Shown one piece after another: positions 1 through 8,623 of a DNA stretch of 64,000 bases. The translations under genes were made by a program, and so were the position numbers. Position 1 is the stretch's first letter, and each line of letters begins with the position of its first letter. Under the pieces are notes generated by a model. That model ran no database searches. It was not told where the DNA came from and was given only the letters and a program-made list of their open reading frames with translations. The stretch comes from Cymbomonas tetramitiformis (lineage: Eukaryota > Chlorophyta > Pyramimonadophyceae > Pyramimonadales > Pyramimonadaceae). Location: assembly GCA_001247695.2 (NCBI GenBank), contig LGRX02035200.1, positions 62,001 through 126,000 on the forward strand. Reading direction: 5' to 3'.

Positions 1-1310
1 TGCAAATTTTTTCAACGTTCGTAAGGACTATACATGTATTCACAAGGCGAATACCTTTCTTTTGAGCTCTTGATCGACCCCATCCGCAACCGCATCAGCT
101 TCGTTTGCAGTCGCCACTGCAAGCTAAGCCCATGCGGTTCGACTAATTCACGGCAGCCGAGGGGTTTTCGTGCGTTCTAGCGCAAGAAACTTGCGGGATA
201 CATGATTCGTATCAATATTTTGAATATATTCCGTAATTTTCAGGTCATACCTTGAAGCATGCTTCAAACAGTCGCATATTGGCATGAGGCGTTTTGGGTT
301 CGGGTTTTGATTTACACAAAACTGCCTTGTAGAATTGGAGTTGTCGTGCACCCCAACTCACGAAACCTGGCAGATATGTTCATAACAATATTATGAACAT
401 ATCCCGTCAGTTTCAGGCCATACGTTGGAGCATACTTCAAACAGTCGCATATGGGCATGCGGCGTTTTGGGTTTGGGTTTTGATTTGTAACCCAAACCCA
501 AAACTGCCTTGCAGAATTGGAGTTGTCGTGCACTCCAACTCACGAAACCTGGCAGATATATTCATAACAATATTATGAATATATCCTGGAAGTTTCAGGT
601 CATACGTTGGAGCATCATACTTCACACAGTCGCATATTGGCATGAGGCGTTTTGGGTTTTGATTTACCCAAACCCAAAACTGCCTTGCAGAATTGGAGTT
701 GTCGTGCACTCCAACTCACGAAACCTGGCAGATATATTCATAACAATATTATGAATATATCCTGGAAGTTTCAGGTCATACGTTGGAGCATACTTCACAC
801 AGTCGCATATTGGCATGAGGCGTTTTGGGTTTTGATTTACCCAAACCCAAAACTGCCTTGCAGAATTGGAGTTGTCGTGCCCTCCAACTCACGAAACCTG
901 GCAGATATATTCATAACAATATTATGAATATATCCTGGAAGTTTCAGGGCCTGCCGTCAAGTATGCTTCAAACAGTTGCATCTTGACAAGAGGCGTTTTG
1001 GGTTTAGATTTACCCTCTTTTCAAGATGTGACCGTTTCGAGCGTACTCGACGGCATGCCCTGAAACTTACGGGATATATTCACAATATTGATACGAGTAT
1101 ATCCCGTAAGTTTCTTGCGCTAAACCGCACGAAAACCTCTCAGCTGCAATGAATTAGTCGACCCTATCTTGAACCGCATCGACTTAGCTTGCAGTCGCGA
1201 CTGCAGACGAAGCTGATGCGGTTGCGGATGGGGTCGATCAAGAGCTCAAAAGAAAGGTATTCGCCTTGCGAGTACATTTATATTCGTTACGAACGTTGAA
1301 AACAATTGCA
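1..1310. mobile_element. Foldback DNA element with about 250-bp inverted ends
   Basis: The first about 255 bases and the reverse complement of 1056-1310 match almost throughout. Both begin TGCAA, share CAACGTTCGTAA, continue with a block around GAGCTCTTGATCGACCCCAT, and end near a TTTCAGG stretch. The middle is a tandem repeat (separate entry). Long inverted ends around a repeat-filled core are the hallmark of foldback (Galileo/FB-like) elements. No transposase ORF is present; short ORFs in all frames are by-products of the repeats. The left end coincides with the window edge, so the true terminus and any target duplication cannot be seen. Superfamily is not assignable from what is visible. 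Confidence 0.75.
332..1010. repeat. Tandem repeat core of the foldback element (173-182 bp units)
   Basis: The phrase GAATTGGAGTTGTCGTGC starts at 332, 514, 690 and 863, giving periods of 182, 176 and 173 bp. A decayed copy runs to about 1010. Each unit contains an AT-rich palindrome (GATATATTCATAAC mirrored around ATATTATG) and a G/T-rich stretch ending GGCGTTTTGGGTTT. Units diverge by a few bases and small indels. Confidence 0.8.
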
Positions 1311-1955
1311 CTTCATGTAATGAACAGACTATTGGGAATAAATGAATCTCGATCGTCGTCTAAAAACCTTCATTTTGACACAATTTTCGTCGTCTAAAAG
1401 TTATTGCCACGTCATCTGAAATGTGCCACGTAAGCGACACGTAAGCGACACGTAAGTCGTCCCGCATTTTTTATTACAAAATATTACTCGAATTATTTGT
1501 TTGTGCATGATGCTTTCGTACTCGGCGAGTCCCGGTAGATCTTTTTGTTGCATTTTTGTTCATATGCGTGCATATCATGTACAAGTATGCAAATATGGGT
1601 ACATCCATGTGCAATTTAGGCCAGCATGCACGGTACACGTTTATGAATGTGCGTATTCAGGTGCTTCAATTCCCGTAAAATAAGTTGCAACTGAGATGGG
1701 TACTAGCATATGATACACAAATCTATATCATCATACAAATTTATTCAAAATACACCAAATATTTGTCTATGATGTCTTCTAGGCAAGAGATTTCGATCAT
1801 TTCACAGTGCTAAGGCTATTATATTGCTGATACATTGGAATCTATATCTTCAATCCACAATTATTTGCGGGACTTGTAGGTTTTAATTCCCTCGATAGCG
1901 AGGTAACGTTGACGGCAATGTTGAAGCTCTATCGGAGAACATAAATGGCAGAGTT
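1311..1955. other. Non-coding spacer, no gene seen
   Basis: AT-rich DNA with no convincing ORF. A short tandem of CGACACGTAAG occurs near 1425-1460. From about 1555 to 1640 several ACATG/GTACA words resemble the motif that becomes dense after 18,290. The small ORF at 1501-1683 is explained by those words. Confidence 0.5.
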
Positions 1956-2366
1956 TTATTGGTCAAGGCAATTGCATCGCACGCAATATAGGTCGATTTC
2001 CTCTTCTCGTTGATGCCGCGGAATAATAAGCGCCCAAGTGACGTCGATTGGAATGACCAGTGTCCTTGGGGTAACCCATTCGTTCCCTATTGGGCTCTGG
2101 TCGGGATAAAGTTCCGGTTCTTGAAGGTCAAAAAACATGCATTTCCGAATTCTCCAGGTGTAGCGCCACCAAACGATCCCTAAGTCCTGTCGGACATGTC
2201 TGTCCTCGTAGGGGATGTTTAAGAACTTACATATCATCCAGCTGTCTACATTGCATTGAGGACATCGCTGGTGGACCATTCCATGTGTATTGATAGCGTC
2301 TGCACTGGCTTCATCACGATCTTCATCGGGTGTCCCATAAACTCCGAATCGTAGAATTGAAGGCAT
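1956..2366 (-). CDS. Hypothetical protein or 3' exon with two CxxC pairs
   Basis: I do not recognise this open frame of 136 codons. It contains one CPQC pair about 35 residues in and one CVRC pair near the C-terminus, which could bind zinc, with a Trp/Arg-rich middle (WWRYTWRIRK). It lies downstream of, and on the same strand as, the methyltransferase-like gene. The last recognised exon of that gene ends at 2952 with a GTAAGA donor, so this frame may be its final exon. It may equally be a separate small gene or a chance frame. A start inside an exon cannot be chosen. Confidence 0.35.
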   Translation of the reverse strand: MPSILRFGVYGTPDEDRDEASADAINTHGMVHQRCPQCNVDSWMICKFLNIPYEDRHVRQDLGIVWWRYTWRIRKCMFFDLQEPELYPDQSPIGNEWVTPRTLVIPIDVTWALIIPRHQREEEIDLYCVRCNCLDQ

Positions 2367-2772
2367 AACGTGGCCACGATATTACAGGCTTTTATACCTG
2401 TAGATAACAATGCTTGCAAGGTGATTAGCAGTTGAAGCGAGCGTCGCCCATAGCAAAAGTCGAAAATATATATTGTGAGGATAAATGTGGAGCTATAATA
2501 CCTGCAGATGGCAATGCTTTCAAGGTAAGTAGCAGATGTTTGAAGGTATGGTTGAAGGTGCGTATGTCAGAAGAAACAAGGGGGAAAACGACGATCGCTC
2601 TTAATTGGAAGATGCGCTTTGAATTGGAAGATTTTTTGAAGGTCATTGTTTTGATGTTTTTTTACATTATTTTAAACATATAATGCCCAAAAAATAGGGT
2701 GGTTATAATTTTGGAAGTTTTTCTCATCGCACGAGGCGGGGTATTCAGAATTCTTACGCGTGACTCTTAGCT

Positions 2773-2852
2773 TAACAATCGTATACGATTGTCACACACG
2801 AGTCTGGGTGTCGGAGCTAGTGCACCTGCTTGACAATCGTATACGATTGTCA
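2773..2852. repeat. Two copies of a 22-bp palindrome, 58 bp apart
   Basis: TGACAATCGTA followed by its exact reverse complement lies at 2831-2852. A copy with one changed base lies at 2773-2794. The spacer (ACACGAGTCTGGGTGTC type) is repeated with it. These copies lie just downstream of the donor site at 2952 of the minus-strand gene, in what looks like its next intron or 3' flank. Confidence 0.85.
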
Positions 2853-2951
2853 CACGCGAGTCTGGGTGTCCGAGCTAGTGCACCTGCTTGACAATTTTGT
2901 TTAGCGGAGTTTTATCCATGACAAGATATGAATGTATACCAGGATTCTTAC

Positions 2952-5900
2952 CATGATGTTCGTGAACGCGTTCGCAAACTTTCCGACCGTGCTTCGCAGC
3001 GGGGCCCACTTCGGTAGTTTATTACTCTTTGAGGGATCTTCCACCAAGTGCAGCAACACACACGGTTGCAAAACGCTGACCGGACCAGCCGCATTATTAC
3101 CTATGCGTCCTCCGCCTCGATTCCAGTATTGAACCGTTTGGTGGCATGTCCATTTCAGCGGCCAGCCGGTGGTCGAAGCGCAGAAGGCATCGATGATTGC
3201 TTGCTGCCTGGATATCGCGCAGGTTTTTCCATTAATGGTCACGTTACTGCGGGTAGTCGAGTCCGGTAAGAATAGAATCACAATGCCACCATAATCCATA
3301 GTCGACATGCAAATACCACCCATGTATGAGTAGAAGTCTGTTGAATAGGTATCCCATACCTCCGAAAACAGCCCAAAAGGACCATCCACAAATATCAGAT
3401 CCACTCCATATAGCGAGTGTGTTGCAATGTTTTTGCATTGCGCCAATTGACCATGACTTGATTGCTGCGTGCACCCTTATTCCTGTCGGCGAGAGATTCG
3501 TTAACCTGTGGAACATTGCTTTCATCAGTCTGCTTTGAAATACATACGCAGCAAATACTTAATACATAGCAATGTAAATATTTGAACAGCTCTAACCTTT
3601 ATTCCGAAATCCAGCAAACCCCTCAGAAGCTTCTCCTGCAACGCGCGATGGCACATGTTGAAGTCCGCCGCATGCTGGACTCCCTCGGCAGCATGCAGCT
3701 CCTTGTGTTCGATTTTCAGCTCCATGAATTCAATCACAGCGCTCTTCGGGTCACAATCAAGATCGAAAATCTCCGTTTGGTTCAGAGCATCCGGCATCCC
3801 GCCCTCCCGGCGTGACGCTCTCACACGGAGTTCCAGCCATTCCCAAACAGCCTGTAATACGCATCAGAATCAGTCTTCGAACTCAGAGACAGAGCAGACT
3901 CTAAGTCAAGGTAACGCCAGAGCTTGACAATCGTATACGATTGTCACACTTCTCAGTGGGTATACCAACTGCCCTTACATCCCCATGGCATGATCATCAT
4001 AAGTGTATCAACGGGGTCACCTTCGCACTGAACGCGGCGATCTCGTGAATGATATATGGCATTTCGTTGGCTTCCATCATCCGCGACGCTGCCAGTACTG
4101 CAGGGGCCATATTAATCTGAGACCCAGCTGCTGCTTGAATCGCCCATAGCAAATTCAGGCAGTTTTCCTCAAACCCCCTTTTCGTATGGATGATGCCCAA
4201 CGTCTCCAGAAACCATGTGGGATCCTTCACGGGTGCCTCAGTGTAGGCAGGGCCATAAAGCTTCGGACTCGTGAACGTAGCCCCAAAGCGACCGGCATTT
4301 CGAACCTCGATGTAGTCTTCCGGCAAGGAGTGAATGTAGCACAAGATCATACGCGTGGCTGCATAGCAAACATAACTCTCATTAGGACTTGAAATCCTGC
4401 AACTTACAAAAAGTACTTGTGAGGACTAACTCACCAGCGCAATCCACAAGAGTCTTGTAAGTATGCATACTATCCTGCGATGGCTTATTCACACTCCGGT
4501 CCATAGCCCTTCCTTCCTTGGAATCAACGCGCTTTCATCGTTTTGCTTTCAACATGCTCTTCATGACCTCATCGAAGCGTGCAGTGTAGAACTTGTTGGA
4601 AGCTTTGATTAACATCCACATCAGAAGCTTGGTTTCCAAATCAGGCGCTCCGTGGACGTCTTGCCTAAGTGTCTGGTGATGATTTTGCACGTACGTCATA
4701 TGCTGCGAATCACGGTACGATTCCCCATCAAAGTCATAGGGTCCCCAAGGGTTGTCAGCGTTTAGTTTGAGTATAGTCTCCTGCGTATCCTCCTCATCAT
4801 CATAGACGTCCGTGATACCCTGTCCGTGTTCATACCAATATGGGTATTCAGTCCAACCCATCAGCGAGGCAAACTTGGCCTTGGCAGATTCGATGACATC
4901 CTTGATGAAACCAAGACGATGACAATACGTGCTGAACTCAGTGCCAGTCAAAAACTTGCCCTTGCAACTGATCCCATATTTCTGGTAGAACTCCTTCCGT
5001 TTGTCCACATCAGCCACGTCTATTCCTTCCTTCGCCACTTTAAGAACAAAGAAAGAATATCGTACATCAAACCCTAAGGCTGATAGCGAGGTGCTTATAG
5101 CCTCTAGGGTAAGAACAGGCTGCAGTTCTTTCGGATAGTTCTTCAACTCCAGAGCTTCCTTCCGCCATTCCTCTCCCAGTTTTGGATCCAGTAACCGCAA
5201 AATCTGCAAGCAAGACACGTTGGACACACGTAAGGGGGGCGATACGATTGTCACGCGTGGGTGAGAACTGAAGCTAGCGCCAAAGGTTGACAAACGTATA
5301 CGATTGTCAAACGTGAGTCAGGGGCGAAGCTAGCGCCAAAGGTTGACAATCGTATACGATTGCCACGCGTGGGTGAGAACTGAAGCTAGCGCCAAAGGTT
5401 CACAATCGTATACGATTGTCACGCGTGGGTGAGAACTGAAGCTAGCGCCAAAGCTTGACAATCGCATACGATTGTTAAACGTGGGTGAGGACACATGAGA
5501 GAGCGCCGAAGTTTCATACCTTTTGCGCATCCCGCTCGCGCGATTGGAGGAGGGCACCTTTTGCCGAATGATCCTGAATCCTGGAAATCTCGTTCGAGTA
5601 GGCCGCCGCGGTCGTATCGCTCAGATTGTTCCGATACCAAGCGTTACTCTTGGCACTAGCTTGCCTTACCGGAAACTGTGTAAAATGCTCCAGTTGTTCG
5701 TCCGAGGCGTCGGCAATATTCAACAGCAAAATCCATTTATCGTGTTCGTGAGAGTCAACAAGACTTTCTGTTTGGTCGGTGTTCGTCAGTGTCCCGATAA
5801 GGCTCTGCTCAAACCGAAACTTGTAAAAATTTCATTCATGGCTACTGCCCGACGGTCCTTGTCATAGGACCGGAAATCGCGTCCGGTCCTGTCACAAGGA

Positions 5901-7725
5901 CCGGAGTTTCGGGAATTTTTTTGGGCGTCCTCTTGACGGTCGGAGACCCTATCTTCCGTATCGTAGTGCCCTTAGGACCTAAAATTAGTGCCAATATGCG
6001 CCACGTACCTTATATCGTCATATAATGCATATATCCAATGCATTTGTACAAGGCACCCTATCATTTTTGGGTTGCAACTCTTGGAGGACGGTGATAAATG
6101 CCTCTTATCCTTCCATAATTTTTATCCAATCGAATTTGGAGTCTGACAAGCTTGTCGACCTACCAATTTGAACCCTAACATGATATCCAATCATGCGCAA
6201 AATATTGTGCACGTTTCCGATACATATTGGTTCATATATACACCTTGAAGTTTGGGTTTGGGTTTGAAACCCTATCTTTTCGCGCTAAATTTCATACCTT
6301 ATTTCTAGGCAGGAAATCTGCCCTTGATGTGCAAATACGAGTGAGGATATACTAGAATTTTCATCCGGCACGTAAAAGTCTTATCCCATATATATATAAT
6401 GAATTTTTGAACGCTTTACATAACCGAAAGACGGGCTGATATGACTTGTATGCATCGGCAAAGTTAAAGGGGTGCGGGTTTTTTTGTCACCGATTTTCAG
6501 GAATTCTCATATTTCTTCTATGTGTGGACTTAGTGAGCTATATTTGTGGCCATATTATGGGTTTCCAAGGTAGCGCACATAATAAATGTCATAAATAGGT
6601 CCCAAATATGTTAGGTTTGGGCGCTATAAGCATTCTAAAGCCATTTGATAAGTGAACGAAGCTCCACCCTTTCCGGTCCTTGTGATAGGACCGGCCATTT
6701 TAATTAATTTCAAGCGATGCTACCCCCACTAGTTCCACCATCTCCCCACATGCCCAAATCGAGTATACCAACCAAATCACGTTCTAGATAAATTCTTTGA
6801 CACCCCAAAATGATGCCCGAGCACTCATATATCAAGTATATCTAAAAACCGCACTTGCTAGCCCCAATTCACTACGGTCCTTGTCATAGGACCGGACCGT
6901 CGGGCAGTAGCCATTCATGTACACACGGTATTTTAATGATATTGAAACAAACGATATCATACAAGGATTGCTTACCAAAACACAAACAGGTGTTTCGTTC
7001 TTCAGAATTATAATCGTTGTGGCCAACCCCTCCAAAGAGGACCTATTATTGGTCCCGGTACCGTCCCAGAATGCTTTACGTTTCCTTGCGTCCAGGACAA
7101 GGTCAAGCCAGGCGTCATAGCGATGCTGGCCATCCACCACGACAAGCTGCATTCGCATGAACTTGTTCTTCACCCACCTCTTGTAGTCGTCAGGACCATC
7201 ATCGAATAGACTGAGATAGTCGGTCTCCAGATTGCGCACCATTTTCTCGAAGTTGCTCACTTCCTCAGGAGCCGCCGCATCCGCTGCTGTAAGCAAACGA
7301 AATGAACTCAAGTCTGACAATCGTATACGATTGTCAAGCTTTGTAGGAAAGTCCCAAAACCTTGCATAACGAATGCTAATGATGACAAGCAATGGCCGGG
7401 ACTCACCGGGATAAAACGTGGACATGAGCATTTGCCTATACTCTTCGTCCGTGTAATAGTGTGCAGTCCACCACGCGATGACATGTGATTTGTCCACCTC
7501 CCATCGCTCCATGATGACCTTCTTCTGCTTCTCTATTCCCTCTAGGGGGTCCCCCGGGTGCATTTCGCCCTGCGGTTGCGAATCAGCAGCCGCATACAGT
7601 GGCAGCTGCTGCTTGCGGCAGGGTGGCGACGCATGCACCGCAGGTAGTGGCGGATCCTGCTGGCGGCGGGGTGGCGGCGCATGCACCCCCGGGTGGAGTT
7701 CGCACTGCGGGTACGATTCAGGCAT
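2952..7725 (-). CDS. ParB-like (DGQHR) plus methyltransferase-like protein, spliced, with one in-frame stop
   Basis: Seven exons join in one frame through GT/AG sites: 7725-7407, 7286-6976, 5804-5520, 5203-4435, 4358-4021, 3851-3597 and 3464-2952, about 930 codons; a donor at 2952 implies a further exon. Exon 2 carries VVVDGQHRYDAWLDL. The DGQHR motif is known from ParB/Srx-like and DndB-type DNA-modification proteins, so a DNA-binding or nucleotide-hydrolysing role is inferred. The last exon carries VDLIFVDGPFG followed by a hydrophobic strand (GGIVILFLP), resembling motif IV (D/N-P-P-Y/F/W) of Rossmann N-methyltransferases, with GP replacing PP. I infer an adenine-methyltransferase-like fold; activity is uncertain. 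The N-terminus runs into the minisatellite at 7550-8440, so the real start may lie further up. An in-frame TGA at 4535-4537 interrupts exon 4, after which the same frame stays open to the donor. This means a nonsense mutation, recoding or a base error. The intron at 5805-6975 has been invaded by a 1.07-kb transposon. Other candidates: another Rossmann enzyme. Confidence 0.6.
3925..3946. repeat. Intronic copy of the 22-bp palindrome
   Basis: Exact copy of TGACAATCGTA plus its reverse complement, inside the intron between exons 4358-4021 and 3851-3597 of the minus-strand gene. No copy is seen in any exon. Confidence 0.9.
5225..5500. repeat. Tandem array of the 22-bp palindrome, exact 56-bp period
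   Basis: Palindromes start at 5288, 5344, 5400 and 5456, each 56 bp apart, with a partial one at about 5240. The units share the spacer ACGCGTGGGTGAGAACTGAA and AGCTAGCGCCAAAG. Some copies carry one or two substitutions (for example C for T in the core at 5456). The array fills most of the intron between exons 5804-5520 and 5203-4435. Confidence 0.9.
5840..6912. mobile_element. 1.07-kb non-autonomous DNA transposon, 6-bp target duplication
   Basis: The ends are GGCTACTGCCC (5840-5850) and its exact reverse complement (6902-6912). They are flanked by identical hexamers ATTCAT at 5834-5839 and 6913-6918. Just inside lie four hairpins of the form GGTCC-8 nt-GGACC: two at the left (5854-5871 and about 5885-5902) and two at the right (about 6675-6692 and 6876-6893). 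There is no coding frame of note. The element sits in an intron of the ParB/methyltransferase-like gene, so insertion need not have broken the protein. A sister copy lies at 28618-29701. The 6-bp duplication and ends do not let me name a superfamily. Confidence 0.85.
7315..7336. repeat. Intronic copy of the 22-bp palindrome
   Basis: Exact copy, inside the intron 7287-7406 of the ParB/methyltransferase-like gene, between a GTGAGT donor and a TTACAG acceptor. Confidence 0.9.
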
Positions 7726-8440
7726 CGCAGGTAGCGGCGGATCCTGCTGGCGGCGGGTGGCGGCGCATGCACCCCGGGTGGAGTTCGCACCGCGGGTATC
7801 GATTCACCACCGCAGCGGCGGATCCTGCCGGCGGCGGGGTGGCGGCGCATGCACCCCCGGGTGGAGTTCGCACGCGGGTACGATCTGCACCGCGTAGCGG
7901 CGGATCCGGCCGCGGCGGGCAGGCGCATGCACCGGTGGAGTTCGCACCGGCGGGTACGATTCAGCCACGCGTAGCGGCGGATCCTGGCCGCGGCGGGTGG
8001 CGGCGCATGCACCCCGGGTGGAGTTCGCACCGCGGGTACGATTCAGCCACCGCGTAGCGGCGGATCCGCCGGTGCGGGTGGCGGCGCATGCACCCTCGGG
8101 TGGAGTTCGCACCGCGGGTACGGATTCGTGCACCGCGTAGCGGCGGATCCGCTGCGGCGGGGTGGCGGCGCATACCCCTGGGTGGAGTTCGCACCGCGGG
8201 CGATTCGCACCGCGCGGCGGATCCCGCAGCGCGGCGGTGGCGGCGCGCACCGGGTGGAGTTCGCACGCGCGTCGCTTCGGCACCGCGTAGCGGCGGATCC
8301 CGGCGGGTGGCGGCGCATGCATCGGTGGAGCTCGGCGGCGCACGCGTAGCGGCGGATCCCCGGCGGCGGGGTGGCGCATGCACCCCCGGGTGGAGTTCGC
8401 ACGGTACGATTCGCACCGCGTAGCGGCGGACGCGAACAAT
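7540..8440. repeat. GC-rich minisatellite, at least ten 65-85 bp units
   Basis: The word GTGGAGTTCGCAC or a close variant recurs at 7693, 7778, 7861, 7935, 8018, 8100, 8182, 8254, 8325 and 8390. The spacing shrinks from 85 to 65 bp toward the right. Units contain GGCGGATCC, GGCGGCGCATGCACC and GCGGGTACGATTC. Several reading frames stay open across the array on both strands, so the ORFs here are not evidence of coding. The array lies between two divergent genes and could hold their promoters. Confidence 0.9.
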
Positions 8441-8623
8441 TTTATTGCGGACATCGGAGTCCGGGTGAAGTACTTGTCCGAGTGCCCGTGGGTAGCAAGA
8501 ACGATGTATCTAACGAGGTGTCCGCCTTCATGATGCAGCGCTGGTGCCCCTCCCTCAACGGATGTGTTGCGTGCAGGTCAGTGACACGCCGGAAGGGGTA
8601 GTTTGCGGCAGGTGTGCGCGGTA

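Noticed and set aside
148..927. Overlapping ORFs with NSNSARQFW / RNLADIFITIL repeats
   Set aside because: They fall on the tandem repeat core of the foldback element, on both strands equally.
5288..5477. CRISPR-like array (22-bp repeats at constant spacing)
   Set aside because: The spacers are themselves repeated and the array lies in a eukaryotic intron, so it is a plain tandem repeat containing a palindrome.
7478..8454. Long ORFs on both strands across the GC-rich minisatellite
   Set aside because: The lack of stops is due to base composition and repeat structure; only the minus-strand frame entering the exon at 7407-7725 may be coding.
8434..8623. Left terminus of the CACTA element near the transposase start
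   Set aside because: No CACTG/CACTA end with inward TTTACC-type repeats could be found here or elsewhere to the left in the window.
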